Source: Streptococcus uberis (lineage in GTDB: Bacteria > Bacillota > Bacilli > Lactobacillales > Streptococcaceae). From it: DNA of 64,000 nucleotides. Location of the stretch: NCBI RefSeq assembly GCF_000785785.1, contig NZ_JRQN01000006.1:1-64000 (forward strand), given 5' to 3'. The notes beneath the pieces are model-generated. The model saw nothing but the letters and a program-made list of their open reading frames with translations, ran no database searches and was not told the origin of the DNA. Of this stretch, positions 19,484 through 29,940 are shown piece after piece. Each line of letters begins with the position of its first letter. Position 1 is the first letter of the stretch. The position numbers and the translations under genes are program-made.

Positions 19484-20866
19484 TTATTTATTATAACGCT
19501 TATTACAATAAACACCGAAAACAATAATCCATATAGTTGCACCAATAGCACCAATATAAGTTGAACTTTGTAAGAACAAGGATACAAAAACTAGAGCAAA
19601 GAATGCTAATGTAATTGGTGTTGTTACTTGATAAGCTGGCATTAGGAAACCATCTGGCATAAAATCAGCTGATTTCCGGTATTTCCAATGAGCAATCATT
19701 GTTAAGGCATAGATAGCTATATAAACTCCTGAAGACGAAGCAGCAATTAAGGTAAAGGCATCTGAGATACCTGGAATAATATTAATAACAGCTGAAATAC
19801 CGACAATGATGGCTGAGAAGATGATAGCACGACTAGGAACACCTTGTCTTGATAATGTATTTAATTTCAAACCTGTTGTTAATTTATTTGGGTTCTCATT
19901 TGCTATCTGATACATATGACGTCCTGTCGAATACAAGACAGAATTTAATGCTGAGGCTGAAGATGTTAACACAACAAAGTTAATGAGTGCCGCAGCCCAT
20001 TTGATTCCTAGTAACTTAAAGACCATAACAAATGGTGATTGTTCAACAGGTAATTGATGCCAAGGAACAATAGCCATAATTGAAATCAAAGATCCTACAT
20101 AAAAAATAACAATACGAACTGGAATATCTTTAATGGCCTTTGGCAGTACTTTTCTTGGATTAGCAGTTTCAGAAGTTGTTATCCCTACAAACTCAATAGC
20201 TTGATAAGCAAAGAATACCATTTGGAATCCCATTAGAAATTTTAGTATCCCATTAGGAAAAAGTGAAAAGTGACTTCCAATATTAGCAAGGCTAGCATGA
20301 CCAGTCGGTGTTTTAAAGCCAGTCATTACCATAAAAATACCAGTAGCAATCAAAGCAAGAATAGCCACAATTTTAATCATTGCAAACCAAAATTCAGTTT
20401 CTCCAAACAAACGAACCGCAATCAGATTAACTGAAGCCAGAATTGCTAGAAATACCAATTGAATTAACCAAGAATGCCAGTTGGGAAACCAATACTGAAC
20501 ATAGGTCCCTACAGCTGTAATATCGGCCATTCCGATAAACACCAAAGATACCCAGTAAGATAATCCAGAAAAATGTCCCCAACCAGGTCCAATATATTTT
20601 GTAATAAAGTTAATAAAGGTATGTTGGTCTGGGTCATAGTATAACATTTCACCAATAGCACGCATCATCAAGTACATGAAGATACCTGTAAGGATATAAA
20701 TGAATATAATGGAAGGTCCTGTTAAAGCAATTGAGCGACCTGCCCCCATAAATAAACCTGTTCCAATTGTACCTGCAATAGCAATTAACTGGACATGACG
20801 ATTCTGTAAACCACGAACCATCCCATTTTCAAGTTCATTTTGTTCTGACTGTTTTTCTTTTGACAT
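19484..20866 (-). CDS. Amino acid permease, APC superfamily
   Basis: 460 residues with 12 predicted membrane helices. It carries the APC opening LQNRHVQLIAIAGTIGTGLFMGAG and the conserved AIEFVGITTSETANPRKVLPKAI. This pattern belongs to the amino acid transporter family that includes CycA, AapA, GabP and LysP proton symporters. The closest style is D-serine/alanine/glycine-type CycA, but the substrate cannot be read from sequence. It stands alone with its own terminator. Confidence 0.88.
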   Translation of the reverse strand: MSKEKQSEQNELENGMVRGLQNRHVQLIAIAGTIGTGLFMGAGRSIALTGPSIIFIYILTGIFMYLMMRAIGEMLYYDPDQHTFINFITKYIGPGWGHFSGLSYWVSLVFIGMADITAVGTYVQYWFPNWHSWLIQLVFLAILASVNLIAVRLFGETEFWFAMIKIVAILALIATGIFMVMTGFKTPTGHASLANIGSHFSLFPNGILKFLMGFQMVFFAYQAIEFVGITTSETANPRKVLPKAIKDIPVRIVIFYVGSLISIMAIVPWHQLPVEQSPFVMVFKLLGIKWAAALINFVVLTSSASALNSVLYSTGRHMYQIANENPNKLTTGLKLNTLSRQGVPSRAIIFSAIIVGISAVINIIPGISDAFTLIAASSSGVYIAIYALTMIAHWKYRKSADFMPDGFLMPAYQVTTPITLAFFALVFVSLFLQSSTYIGAIGATIWIIVFGVYCNKRYNK

Positions 20867-20944
20867 TCTTTACTCCGTTCAATAAAATATGATTATTATA
20901 CTATATTTTCAGAAAATTGACAACATTATATTTAAATCATATTG

Positions 20945-20979
20945 GCAAAGACCAATCACTTCTTCAATGACTGGTCTTT
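20945..20979 (-). terminator. Terminator of trxB
   Basis: AAAGACCA and TGGTCTTT, extended by TCA/TGA pairing, form a stem just past the trxB stop. Confidence 0.75.
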
Positions 20980-20983
20980 AGTC

Positions 20984-21907
20984 TTACTTCTCTACTGATA
21001 AATTTTCGATATAATGGTAGACGCCTTGTCCTGCGATAGCACCATCACCGACTGCAGTTGTGATTTGTCTTAAATCTTTTTGCCGGACATCCCCGATAGC
21101 AAAAATTCCTGGCGACTTAGTACGCATATGGTCATCTGTCTCAATCCAACCTTCTGTATTACAGATACCTAAATCTGTAACCATACTTGTCACTGGTATC
21201 ATTCCTACATAGATGAAGACTCCACCAAATTCATGTTCAGTTACTTGACCAGTTTTGACATTTTTAATAGCTACTGATGAAACCTTGATATCACTACCTT
21301 TAATTTCGTCAACGACTGAATCCCAAATAAAGCTAACTTTGTTATTAGCAAAAGCACGATCTTGTAAGATTTTCTGAGCTCGTAATTGATCTCTGCGATG
21401 TACTACTGTTACAGACTTGGCGAATTGCGTCAAATAGATAGCTTCCTCAACTGCTGAATCACCCCCACCAACAACTAATAGGTCTTGATTTCTAAAGAAT
21501 GCACCATCACAAACGGCACAATAAGATACGCCTCGGCTAGTATAAGTTTCTTCACCAGGAACACCTAAGAGCTTGTATTTTGCTCCAGTTGCCATAATAA
21601 TAGTCTTAGCATCATAATGCTCATCATCAGCCCAAACACGTTTAATATTACCCAAATCTTCGACCTTTTCAACAATTCCATAGATGTGTTCTACATGGAA
21701 CTTTTCAAGTGGTTCAAACATTTTCATTGATAATTCAGGTCCAGTGATATTATCATATCCTGGATAATTTTCAATTTCAGAGGTATTATTCATTTGTCCA
21801 CCAGGGGCACCTTGTTCGATAATACCAACTTTGAGATTACTTCTCGCTGCATATAAAGCAGCTGTCATTCCCGCTGGACCTGATCCAATAATTAATGTAT
21901 CAAACAT
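20984..21907 (-). CDS. trxB: Thioredoxin reductase
   Basis: 307 residues. It transfers electrons from NADPH to thioredoxin through FAD. The FAD-binding GSGPAGMTAALYAAR is at 8-22. The redox pair C130/C133 is in CAVCDGAFF, followed by the NADPH-binding GGGDSAVEEA and the C-terminal FAIGDVR. The length is standard. It lies downstream of a small DUF4059 membrane protein gene and may share transcription with it. Confidence 0.97.
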   Translation of the reverse strand: MFDTLIIGSGPAGMTAALYAARSNLKVGIIEQGAPGGQMNNTSEIENYPGYDNITGPELSMKMFEPLEKFHVEHIYGIVEKVEDLGNIKRVWADDEHYDAKTIIMATGAKYKLLGVPGEETYTSRGVSYCAVCDGAFFRNQDLLVVGGGDSAVEEAIYLTQFAKSVTVVHRRDQLRAQKILQDRAFANNKVSFIWDSVVDEIKGSDIKVSSVAIKNVKTGQVTEHEFGGVFIYVGMIPVTSMVTDLGICNTEGWIETDDHMRTKSPGIFAIGDVRQKDLRQITTAVGDGAIAGQGVYHYIENLSVEK

Positions 21908-21971
21908 GATTAATTCTCCTTATAATGTTTTCTGTCATCATTTTATCAATGCTATTAATGTAATGCAAAGT

Positions 21972-22196
21972 TTATGATTTCAAGACAATCAAAATACTCA
22001 TATATGCAAAGGATACAATTGGAATCAAGATAATTGCAATTGTAATCATTTCATAAAGAAAAGTTTGCTTTTCTGAAGCTGTTTTATCTTTTTTACTTCT
22101 TGCTCTAAGTAGCGTCCAAAGGCAGCAAATAATAAGGACAGTTATAGATGATAATATTAGCCCTTGTACGTATAGACCAAATAATTCTTTTAACAT
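21972..22196 (-). CDS. Small membrane protein, DUF4059-like
   Basis: 74 residues with two membrane helices (about 10-31 and 47-71) separated by a short basic loop (RARSKKDKTASEKQ). It resembles streptococcal DUF4059 proteins found beside trxB; the function is unknown. A GAAGGAAGCG ribosome site precedes the ATG. It is 64 bases upstream of trxB with no terminator between, so co-transcription is likely. Confidence 0.7.
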   Translation of the reverse strand: MLKELFGLYVQGLILSSITVLIICCLWTLLRARSKKDKTASEKQTFLYEMITIAIILIPIVSFAYMSILIVLKS

Positions 22197-22254
22197 CGCT
22201 TCCTTCTCCTACCAATACGTTTATTTTTTCCTTACCTTGTGGCCTCACAAGAAA

Positions 22255-22277
22255 AAGTCTAGGCTGACCCAGACTTA
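22255..22277 (-). terminator. Terminator of the polar amino-acid ABC transporter operon
   Basis: AAGTCTAGG and CCCAGACTT pair with one mismatch around CTGA. On the minus strand the stem is followed by TTTTTC. Confidence 0.65.
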
Positions 22278-22311
22278 TCTATTATATCAAAATATTTGTA
22301 AAAAAAATAAA

Positions 22312-23055
22312 TTATAAAACGGAATTTGTAGATTTCATAAAGAAAGCTTTCGTCCGTTCTTCTTTCGGAGCTTTGAACATTTCTTCTGGTGTCCCTGATT
22401 CAATCACTTTCCCTTGATCCAAAAATAGGACCTTATCTGCCACCTGATAGACAAAATTCATATCATGACTCACTAAAATCATTGTCTGTCCTGCCTCTGC
22501 AGCAACTGCAATTGCCTTCTCAACTTCTAATACCAACTCTGGATCCAAAGCTGAAGTTGGCTCATCAAGTAGTAAAACATCTGGCTTCATAGCTAGTGCA
22601 CGCGCCAAAGCAACACGTTGTTTTTGCCCTCCCGATAGATGTCTTGGGTAGTGATTTTGGCGATCCGCTAAGCCAACCTTCGCTAATTCTTCCTGAGCAA
22701 TAGCTGTCGCTTCAGTATCAGACAGTTTTTTAACGACAGTTAGACCTTCTTTAACATTTTCCAGTGCAGTCCTACGTTCAAAGAGATTAAATTGCTGGAA
22801 AACCATTGCTAATCGACGTCTCAAAAAGAGTATGTCGTCACCACTTATCTTTTCAAAATCAAAAAAATCTTCTCCAATTGTTAGTTGCCCTCTATCTGGT
22901 TTTTCTAGAAAATTAAGACTTCTAAGAAATGTTGATTTTCCAGCCCCTGATGAGCCAACTAAAGCAATAACCTGTCCTTTTTCGATCGTTAACGAAATAT
23001 CATCTAGAACCTTTTGTCCTGAAAAACTCTTACTTAAATGTGAAATGGTAATCAT
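22312..23055 (-). CDS. Polar amino-acid ABC transporter, ATP-binding protein
   Basis: 247 residues. Walker A GSSGAGKST is at about 34-42. The signature LSGGQKQRVALARALA, Walker B VLLLDEPTSALD and the switch histidine in LVSHDMNF are all present. It belongs to the GlnQ/HisP subfamily. The start overlaps the permease stop by one base. With the permease and binding protein it forms a complete importer, and cystine or glutamine-type substrates are usual for this group. Confidence 0.93.
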   Translation of the reverse strand: MITISHLSKSFSGQKVLDDISLTIEKGQVIALVGSSGAGKSTFLRSLNFLEKPDRGQLTIGEDFFDFEKISGDDILFLRRRLAMVFQQFNLFERRTALENVKEGLTVVKKLSDTEATAIAQEELAKVGLADRQNHYPRHLSGGQKQRVALARALAMKPDVLLLDEPTSALDPELVLEVEKAIAVAAEAGQTMILVSHDMNFVYQVADKVLFLDQGKVIESGTPEEMFKAPKEERTKAFFMKSTNSVL

Positions 23056-23897
23056 TAGCGTAATTCCCCCATCATCTTATCATTGATTTGTTCCGGCGCC
23101 TTGATAGCCATTCGTCGCTCAATAGAAGCACCAAGCTGTTCAATAAAAAAGCTAATCATCCAATAGATGAGGGCCACAGAAATATAGCGCTCAAAATAAC
23201 GGTAATCTGCACCACCAAGAATCTGAGCTTGAGCAAACATTTCAACAATTCCAGCATTAAAAGCTAACGAGGTTCCTTTAGTTAAGCCAATCAAACCATT
23301 AATCAACGTTGGGGTAGCAACAACTGCAGCATTTGGGATAATCACACGTTGATAAACTTGCCTATTAGACATGCCTAGACTTTTAGCTGCTTCAATTTCT
23401 CCTTCATCTACTGAAAGAATGGCTGCGCGAATAGTCTCACTCATGTAAGCTGCCTCATTAAAGGCAAAAGCTGTAATTGCAAAGACTGACGCAGGAATGG
23501 CATTAATGTTCCAATGAAGTCCATAAGTAAGGTTCAAATATTTTAGGAATAGCGGTATGCCATAGTAGGTCAACATCAACTGAACAAGTATTGGAGTCCC
23601 TCGTAAAAAACTGACAAAGACTGCCTGAATAGGATACAGTACTTTAACCCGATTGATTTTTACAATTGCAAAAAGAAGGGCTAACAGTAAGCCAATTATT
23701 GCTCCAATAATCGTAAGTAACAAGGTAATCGGAAGTCGATTCATGATATCAGGAATGGCATCAAAAACTGCACGCCAGCTAAACAATTTTCCTTCTGGAA
23801 TGTTAGCTGTTAATTGATGAAACCAGTCCCAAGAACTGGCTAAATATAAGTGGGACATGACAACTCCTTTTGGTAATAGTAAACTATAGTTTATCAC
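23055..23897 (-). CDS. Polar amino-acid ABC transporter, permease
   Basis: 280 residues with five or so membrane helices and the cytoplasmic EAA loop (EIEAAKSLGMSNRQVYQRVIIP) that docks the ATPase. It is a His/Glu/Gln/Cys-type permease with N-terminal FLRGTPILVQLML. The C-terminal segment (FIEQLGASIERRM) is typical. The frame starts at 23897, but translation could begin at the internal ATG MSHLYLASSWDW, since the first residues are not conserved in the family. It is separated from the binding-protein gene by a terminator-like hairpin. Confidence 0.9.
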   Translation of the reverse strand: MINYSLLLPKGVVMSHLYLASSWDWFHQLTANIPEGKLFSWRAVFDAIPDIMNRLPITLLLTIIGAIIGLLLALLFAIVKINRVKVLYPIQAVFVSFLRGTPILVQLMLTYYGIPLFLKYLNLTYGLHWNINAIPASVFAITAFAFNEAAYMSETIRAAILSVDEGEIEAAKSLGMSNRQVYQRVIIPNAAVVATPTLINGLIGLTKGTSLAFNAGIVEMFAQAQILGGADYRYFERYISVALIYWMISFFIEQLGASIERRMAIKAPEQINDKMMGELR

Positions 23898-23943
23898 TAC
23901 TTAGTATTTCTGTAAAATATGAATTTACTATGGGGACAATAGA

Positions 23944-23974
23944 AAAATCTTATCACCAAATGTGATAAGATTTT
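23944..23974 (-). terminator. Intra-operon hairpin after the binding-protein gene
   Basis: A perfect 13-base stem (AAAATCTTATCAC / GTGATAAGATTTT, loop CAAAT) lies directly after the binding-protein stop and before the permease. It would give more binding protein than membrane components. Confidence 0.8.
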
Positions 23975-23977
23975 CAT

Positions 23978-24793
23978 TTATTTAAGAGATGAAACAAAAT
24001 CTCCTTCAAAGAAAGTTTGACTAAGTTTTGTTAATTGTCCTGATTTTTTCAAAACTTTAAGGCGTTGATTTACAAAAGATTGCAGTTCTTGACCCTTGTC
24101 GTCTTTAGAAAAAATAAAATACTCTAAACCATCCTTGTCATCACCGACCGTCCCCTTTAAATTCGTTACTTTTAAGTCAAAGCCTTGATCTTTGATTGCA
24201 GTTTTTAAAGAAATAGCGTCATATAACAAGAAATCCAGTTGTCCATCTTCAAGCATTTGTAAACGCTGTGTATAGGGCGTTGATGAACCTGCATAAGTTA
24301 AGTTAATAGATTTCTTATCTGGATGCTCTTTATTCCATTTTTCCATTACTTGCATATAATTAGCCCCAGAGATTCCTTGTGTTTTCTTACCAGACAAATC
24401 TTTTAATGTTGAAATTTTAGTTTTTCCTCTAGTCGCGATAGCAAAATTTGATTTAGAAATGGGACTAGAAAAAAGATACTTTGCTTCTCTTTCTTTACTA
24501 TAGGCAAAATCATTGGCTGCAATCTGGTACCGGCCTGCATCTATTCCTGTTAATATAGATGGGAAGGCAACTGTTTGAATTTCCAATTGGTATTTTTTTG
24601 ATCCCTTAAAAACAGCTTTTAAGACTTCGATATCATAGCCGGTATCTTTTTTACCATCCTTATATGTAAATGGTTTTGTTGCACTATCTGTCGCAACTAT
24701 CACTTTTTCCTTGGAATCAGCTTTTACCGTTGAAACACTAAGTGCCACAAGCAAAAAAATAAGTCCTAATATGCCAGTTATTATTTTTTTCAT
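23978..24793 (-). CDS. Amino-acid ABC transporter substrate-binding protein
   Basis: 271 residues of the SBP family 3. The N-terminus has a Lys-rich start and a hydrophobic core (about 4-20) ending VSTVKADS. The mature domain then has the solute-binding signature KPFTYKDGKKDTGYDIEVLKAV and a second lobe (GKKTQGISGANYMQVM). There is no lipobox cysteine, which is odd for a Gram-positive binding protein. It may be held by an uncleaved signal anchor or released. It leads the operon with the permease and ATPase. Confidence 0.9.
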   Translation of the reverse strand: MKKIITGILGLIFLLVALSVSTVKADSKEKVIVATDSATKPFTYKDGKKDTGYDIEVLKAVFKGSKKYQLEIQTVAFPSILTGIDAGRYQIAANDFAYSKEREAKYLFSSPISKSNFAIATRGKTKISTLKDLSGKKTQGISGANYMQVMEKWNKEHPDKKSINLTYAGSSTPYTQRLQMLEDGQLDFLLYDAISLKTAIKDQGFDLKVTNLKGTVGDDKDGLEYFIFSKDDKGQELQSFVNQRLKVLKKSGQLTKLSQTFFEGDFVSSLK

Positions 24794-24894
24794 CTCTTTG
24801 ACCTCTTTGTATTGATATCATTATCCTATCAAAAAATGAATTAACTAGCTAATATAGCTTTTCTATCAGGGTAATTATAAAAACCTATCACAAA

Positions 24895-24914
24895 AGGAGC
24901 CTACTTAGACTCCC
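24895..24914 (-). terminator. Terminator of the DEAD-box helicase gene
   Basis: GGAGCCT pairs with AGACTCC around ACTT, with one G-T pair. On the minus strand the stem is followed by TTTTG. Confidence 0.6.
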
Positions 24915-24925
24915 TCATAGTATTA

Positions 24926-26269
24926 TTAAAAAGTTTGTTTTTTAGCTTTACGTTCAGCCCTACCTTTGGCACGGCCTTCTGCACGACGTTCCTTACGACG
25001 TTTTTCATCAACAACCCATTGAATTTTTTTCTTATAAGCCGGTTTAACTTTTTTCTTTTTCTTTTTAACCAAACCAATCATTTCCGTATCAAGTTTTTTG
25101 TAAGATTTTTCTCTTGATTGGCGACGGTCGCGGTCATAAGTATCTTCAAAATGCCCATTTTTTAGCATTTTTGGTACAAATTGAATCCCTAATTTTTCAA
25201 GTTCTTTGATATCTGAGTCATCACTTGGTTTATAAAGTGTAATGGCAATACCTGACATCCCATTTCGTCCAGTACGACCGACACGGTGAACAAAGAAAGA
25301 TAAATCTTGTGGGATAGCATCATTAATAATATGACTAACACCCTCAATATCAATCCCACGCGCTGCTAAATCAGTCGCAACGATATATTGATAATCAAGT
25401 TTTTTCACTTGATTCATAATCCGTTTGCGCTCTCTTGGCGGAACACCCCCATGAATTTTTGCAACCTTTAAGCCATTTGCAACAAGGAAAGAGTGTAGTT
25501 CATCTGCTCTTTCTTTTGTATTAACAAATAGCATGGCTAAATAGGGAGTCATATTTTGAAGAATTGCTAAAATCTGACTATTGTTATCACGCCCTTTAGT
25601 TGACACTAACCAATTATCAATGGTATCCGCAATCACAGTCTGCGTCTTGATTTGTTCAATAACTGGGTTTGTCAAATATTTCTTCAAAAATGGCTGTAAT
25701 TTTTGAGGGATTGTAGCTGAAAAGACAAGGATTTGCACCGCTTTTGGAAGAGCTGACGCAATCTTGTCAACAGTATCCAAAAATCCCATATCCATGGTCA
25801 TATCAGCTTCGTCAACGACAAATGTAGTAGCTTTATGAATTTCCAAATCACCAGATTTGACTAAATCATAGATACGACCAGGTGTTCCAACTACAATATG
25901 TGGTTGAGAAACTTTTAATTTTTCAATCTGGCGCTGTTTATCCGTACCTCCAACGTAATTGACAAGACGAATTTCTTTTTCTGAGAAACTTGCAATTTGT
26001 TTTGCTGCATTAAATATCTGCGTTGCTAATTCCCGGCTTGGCGCAGTTATTAAAACTTGAACATGTGATTGATTTTCATTTAATTTTTCAAAAATTGGTA
26101 ATAAGAAAGTATGTGTTTTTCCTGACCCTGTTTTTGATTCACCGACTAAATCACGTCCTGAATTGACAATTGGTATTAGTTTTTTCTGAACGTCTGTTGG
26201 TTCAGTAAATTTGATAGCATCCAAGGCCTCTTGGATGTATTGCTTAAAATTATAATCTTTAAATGACAT
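24926..26269 (-). CDS. DEAD-box RNA helicase
   Basis: About 447 residues. ATP-dependent RNA unwinding protein with the standard motifs: Walker A SKTGSGKT, PSRELA, TPGRIYDL, VDEAD, SAT, ARGIDIEG and HRVGRTGR. It ends in a strongly basic tail rich in Lys/Arg (about 395-447). This suits the CshA/CshB/YfmL group, probably CshB, acting in RNA decay or ribosome assembly. The frame reaches 26290, but GAGGTTACT precedes the second ATG (MSFKDYNF) at 26269, which is the better start. Confidence 0.92.
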   Translation of the reverse strand: MSFKDYNFKQYIQEALDAIKFTEPTDVQKKLIPIVNSGRDLVGESKTGSGKTHTFLLPIFEKLNENQSHVQVLITAPSRELATQIFNAAKQIASFSEKEIRLVNYVGGTDKQRQIEKLKVSQPHIVVGTPGRIYDLVKSGDLEIHKATTFVVDEADMTMDMGFLDTVDKIASALPKAVQILVFSATIPQKLQPFLKKYLTNPVIEQIKTQTVIADTIDNWLVSTKGRDNNSQILAILQNMTPYLAMLFVNTKERADELHSFLVANGLKVAKIHGGVPPRERKRIMNQVKKLDYQYIVATDLAARGIDIEGVSHIINDAIPQDLSFFVHRVGRTGRNGMSGIAITLYKPSDDSDIKELEKLGIQFVPKMLKNGHFEDTYDRDRRQSREKSYKKLDTEMIGLVKKKKKKVKPAYKKKIQWVVDEKRRKERRAEGRAKGRAERKAKKQTF

Positions 26270-26322
26270 AGTAACCTCTTCTTCTCTCATATTATAACAT
26301 TAAAGGCTTAGACAAGCAAAAT

Positions 26323-26343
26323 GCAGTGCATCATCTGCACTGC
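26323..26343 (-). terminator. Hairpin after mraY
   Basis: A perfect 8-base stem GCAGTGCA / TGCACTGC has a five-base loop. On the minus strand it is followed by ATTTTGC, so it is a modest terminator between mraY and the helicase gene. Confidence 0.5.
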
Positions 26344-26351
26344 AAATCACT

Positions 26352-27359
26352 TTATACATATAATACTGCTAAAACAATTAAACTAGCAACTAAACCGACT
26401 GACCATAAGAAGGCATCAACCTTCCATTCTGACCAACGATCTGATTTTCCAGTAAGTCCACCTAGTTCTAAATGATGGTGAAAGGGTGTCATTCTAAAAA
26501 TACGACGACCTTCTCCAAATTTTTTCTTCGTGTATTTAAAATATGAAACTTGCATCATCACAGAAGTTTCTTCAAATACGTAAACAATCCCAATGATAAG
26601 CAGGGTCCATTCCTGACGCAAAGCAATAGAGATAGCAGCAAGCATAGCACCTAATGCTAAACTACCGACATCACCCATAAAGACCTTGGCAGGCTTGTGA
26701 TTGTAAAAAAAGAATCCTATTAGTGCCCCAATCATAACACCAATCAATAAGAGAACATCAAATTGCTGTTGAAGATAGGCAATGATACCATAGGCGAAAA
26801 GTGAAATAACGACAGAAATCGATGCTAAACCATCAATACCATCCGTCAAATTGACAGCATTAGAGAATCCAACCACCCAAAATAAGACAAAGAGAACATA
26901 AAACACACCTAAAGGTAATTGATATCCTAATATATTGACAGCATCTATACCACTTGGTAAAACATGTAATAAGTAGAAAATTAATCCCCCTACAATTTGC
27001 AAAGCAAATTTTTGCCTAGCGGTTAAGCCTTCATTTTTTTGTTTAAATATCTTTAAAAAATCATCTAGAAAACCAATTAAGCCATAAATAACAACGACAG
27101 ATAGGATTCCTGAAATGAGCCCCAAACTACTTCCTTGACGGTAAAATAGTAAGGCAAAAACAAAGGACACTAGAGTTGCGACAAGAAGGAAGACCGTCCC
27201 ACCCATTGTTGGTGTACCTGCTTTGGCTAAGTGCTGTTTAACATCTTCATGCATTTGTTGCCCACCAATTTTTTTCAATTGATAGTACTTTATAAAAAAT
27301 GGCATGACAAGAGCAGTCAATACTAATGATATGATTGCCGCTATGATTGTTAAAAACAT
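26352..27359 (-). CDS. mraY: Phospho-N-acetylmuramoyl-pentapeptide transferase
   Basis: 335 residues with about ten membrane helices. It makes lipid I from UDP-MurNAc-pentapeptide and undecaprenyl phosphate. The catalytic segments [23 protein letters not shown] and the histidine-rich [10 protein letters not shown] are all present. It is the last gene of the rsmH-ftsL-pbp2X-mraY set, one base after pbp2X. The gene is intact and essential. Confidence 0.97.
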   Translation of the reverse strand: MFLTIIAAIISLVLTALVMPFFIKYYQLKKIGGQQMHEDVKQHLAKAGTPTMGGTVFLLVATLVSFVFALLFYRQGSSLGLISGILSVVVIYGLIGFLDDFLKIFKQKNEGLTARQKFALQIVGGLIFYLLHVLPSGIDAVNILGYQLPLGVFYVLFVLFWVVGFSNAVNLTDGIDGLASISVVISLFAYGIIAYLQQQFDVLLLIGVMIGALIGFFFYNHKPAKVFMGDVGSLALGAMLAAISIALRQEWTLLIIGIVYVFEETSVMMQVSYFKYTKKKFGEGRRIFRMTPFHHHLELGGLTGKSDRWSEWKVDAFLWSVGLVASLIVLAVLYV

Positions 27360-27360
27360 G

Positions 27361-29610
27361 TTAATCTCCTAGTGTAATTGTTATTTTTTTAATCTTATGA
27401 AGCGATTTACCGACTTCCGCATTCTGTTTCGTTACTCTCCCAGAACCAGAACCCTTATAGCTTACTTCAATTCCAGTCCATTTAGCAAATTTTTCAACAT
27501 TTGATTTGGTCCAACCATACATATCTGGGACTGTCGTTAATTTATCAGTCAGAATCAAAAGTTGTTGATTCTCTACCAAATTAGTCCCCTTACTCTTAGA
27601 CATTTTGACAATCTTCCTGCCAGTTCCAAGAACAATTGGTTGCACTAAATTTTGACGTAATTCATCTGCAGTAGCTCCAGGAGATTGACCAATAAAATCA
27701 GGCAACTTATATGCTGTTCCTTTTTTAGCATCAGCGGGAGGCTCAGCCAGAGTTTCTTGCATGAGGTAGGCTTCTTCTAAGACAGGATTAACTACATCTT
27801 GCCAAAATAAACCTGACCAGTGTTCAGGCTGCTGAACAGTGACATACATAATAAAGTCTGGGTTGTCAGAAGGAACCATAGCCACTACTGAAAAGACGTA
27901 GTTTGTTTGACCACCTTCTAGGTAACCACTACCATTTTCTGCTGCAATTTGGGCCGTTCCTGATTTAACGGCGACCGGTAAATCACCAACCTTAATAATT
28001 GGTCCAGACGATTTCGAATAGAGAGTTCCAAAAACAGGGTCAGTTCCAACGGTCACCATATAATCTCTGGTCTCGCTAGCAGCTTTCTTTGAGACAGGTT
28101 TTCCTATCACTTCTTTTCGTGATGTACGATAGCTTCCATTATTAGGATCGTAGATTTTACTAATAAATTTAGGCTCTAGCATGACACCGTTATTTGCAAT
28201 AGCTGAAAACGCCCTTAACATTTGAATTTCTGTAACTGAAATACCCTGTCCAAAAGCACTCATTGCTTGCGTAACAATATTATCCCCTGGGAAAATCCCT
28301 GACTCTTCATCGCCTATCCCAAATCGTGTAGGGAAACCAAACTTGAATTTAGACAAATAGTCTAACCAAGTCTTCCCACCCATCTTTTGTTCCAACTTGG
28401 TCATTCCGACGTTACTGGAGTATGCAAAACCTTGAGCATATGTCATATACTGACCAGTTGAGATACCTTCATTAATTGACCAGTCTTGGATCGTTGCGTC
28501 TGCAATGGTCAAACCATTAGCATTGCTATAAACATCATTGGGCTTAAAAATGCCATTATCAATAGCAGACGCTAGTGTCATAACTTTCATTGTTGATCCA
28601 GGTTCAAAGTTGTTTTGATAAAGCGCACTTTTCCAATTATAATTTTTATTATTTAAGCCTTCTAAAGTATCTGCATTATAGCTTGGTCGTTGAGAAGTGG
28701 CAAGAATTTCACCTGTTTTAGCATTTACAAGAGTTGCACTTGAAAGTACACCTTTAGCTTTTTTTTGGAATACATCCATCTGAGCTTCTAAGAAGGTTTG
28801 GATTGGCTCAGAAATTGTTGTATAGACATCTTTTCCATCAATAGCTTTTTTGACTGTCTTACCTGTTCCTAATAAGGTATTGCCATTTCTATCTTTTTCA
28901 TAGGTGATCGTACCATCTTTTCCAGATAAAGTACTATCCATTGAAGCTTCTAAACCAGTTTTACCAACTAGACTCTTACTGCCATCCTTATTTTCATGGA
29001 GTGAAGCTAAACCTATAAATTCTGAAGCAAAGGTTCCATTTGGGTACATGCGTCCCGGACTAGTTGTAAAAGCAACACCTTTTATTTTAGCCTCTTCCAT
29101 CTCTTTTCGGATGGTGGTCATCTTACTATATGAGATACCTGAACCTGGTGTGCCAAAGGAAACTTGAAATAAGCCACTTCGCCTTAATTGTTTGATAACA
29201 TCTTTTTTCTTAATTTCTAATTGTTTATTTAAAATAGTAGCCACGGTATCAAACTGTGAGGGCTGAACGTATAATTTTTCACCTGTAGCCGAAACGAATG
29301 ATTTGTCCAAAACAGCATAAATACTATAAGTTGTCGAGTCAACAGCTATTGCTATACCATTGCGATCATAAATAGTCCCACGCTTTGCTTGCACTGTCAC
29401 TGTTTCTTGATAAACATTTTTTGCGCCCTCAGAAAGATTAACCCCAAATTTTCTATCTGTTCCAATAATAATAACAAAATTGATAATAAAAACAAAAAAG
29501 AGAAAGATACTTAAAATCATCATGTTCTGACCAACATGTTCTCGATTTTTTACAGGTGTTTTACGATCACGAACAGCGTAATCTATAAAACCTTTAATCA
29601 ATTTATTCAT
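27361..29610 (-). CDS. pbpX: Penicillin-binding protein 2X, septal transpeptidase
   Basis: 749 residues. Class B PBP for septal cross-linking and a main beta-lactam target in streptococci. It has a cytoplasmic tail, a membrane helix (about 30-50) and a dimerisation region. The transpeptidase motifs are S339-T-M-K, S398-S-N and K549-S-G-T, and two C-terminal PASTA domains run from about residue 632 to the end. Active-site numbering is almost the same as pneumococcal PBP2x. Residues next to the motifs look wild-type, with no obvious resistance signature. It is tightly packed between ftsL and mraY. Confidence 0.97.
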   Translation of the reverse strand: MNKLIKGFIDYAVRDRKTPVKNREHVGQNMMILSIFLFFVFIINFVIIIGTDRKFGVNLSEGAKNVYQETVTVQAKRGTIYDRNGIAIAVDSTTYSIYAVLDKSFVSATGEKLYVQPSQFDTVATILNKQLEIKKKDVIKQLRRSGLFQVSFGTPGSGISYSKMTTIRKEMEEAKIKGVAFTTSPGRMYPNGTFASEFIGLASLHENKDGSKSLVGKTGLEASMDSTLSGKDGTITYEKDRNGNTLLGTGKTVKKAIDGKDVYTTISEPIQTFLEAQMDVFQKKAKGVLSSATLVNAKTGEILATSQRPSYNADTLEGLNNKNYNWKSALYQNNFEPGSTMKVMTLASAIDNGIFKPNDVYSNANGLTIADATIQDWSINEGISTGQYMTYAQGFAYSSNVGMTKLEQKMGGKTWLDYLSKFKFGFPTRFGIGDEESGIFPGDNIVTQAMSAFGQGISVTEIQMLRAFSAIANNGVMLEPKFISKIYDPNNGSYRTSRKEVIGKPVSKKAASETRDYMVTVGTDPVFGTLYSKSSGPIIKVGDLPVAVKSGTAQIAAENGSGYLEGGQTNYVFSVVAMVPSDNPDFIMYVTVQQPEHWSGLFWQDVVNPVLEEAYLMQETLAEPPADAKKGTAYKLPDFIGQSPGATADELRQNLVQPIVLGTGRKIVKMSKSKGTNLVENQQLLILTDKLTTVPDMYGWTKSNVEKFAKWTGIEVSYKGSGSGRVTKQNAEVGKSLHKIKKITITLGD

Positions 29611-29613
29611 CGC

Positions 29614-29937
29614 CTATTTAACCTTCTTAATATTATCGTTATGGTTACTTAAACCACCTTTGCCAGCAATGTCAACGATGCGATCCCGTCGTGATAATTC
29701 ATTGACCTCTTGTCTGGCATTGTTAAGTTCCGTTTGCTTATCATCAATTTTACTATTAAGAGATGTGATATCTTGTTGTAACTGTAACTTACGGCTTTGT
29801 AAAAAGATGATACTAATAGACATGGTAATTGCTGTCACAATTAAAGCAGTATAAAAAGCCTTCTCAACTCTAGAGAAAGTTTGTATTCTCTTTTGCAATG
29901 CCGATGTTACTTCTTGACTTCGTTTTTCATTGTTCAT
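29614..29937 (-). CDS. ftsL: Cell division protein FtsL
   Basis: 107 residues: a basic cytoplasmic N-terminus, one membrane helix (about 29-47) and an extracellular coiled coil (about 48-85). This is the bitopic layout of FtsL, which pairs with DivIC in the division complex. Sequence conservation is low in the family, so the position between rsmH and pbp2X is the main evidence together with topology. Gaps to both neighbours are three bases. Confidence 0.92.
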   Translation of the reverse strand: MNNEKRSQEVTSALQKRIQTFSRVEKAFYTALIVTAITMSISIIFLQSRKLQLQQDITSLNSKIDDKQTELNNARQEVNELSRRDRIVDIAGKGGLSNHNDNIKKVK

Positions 29938-29940
29938 AGT

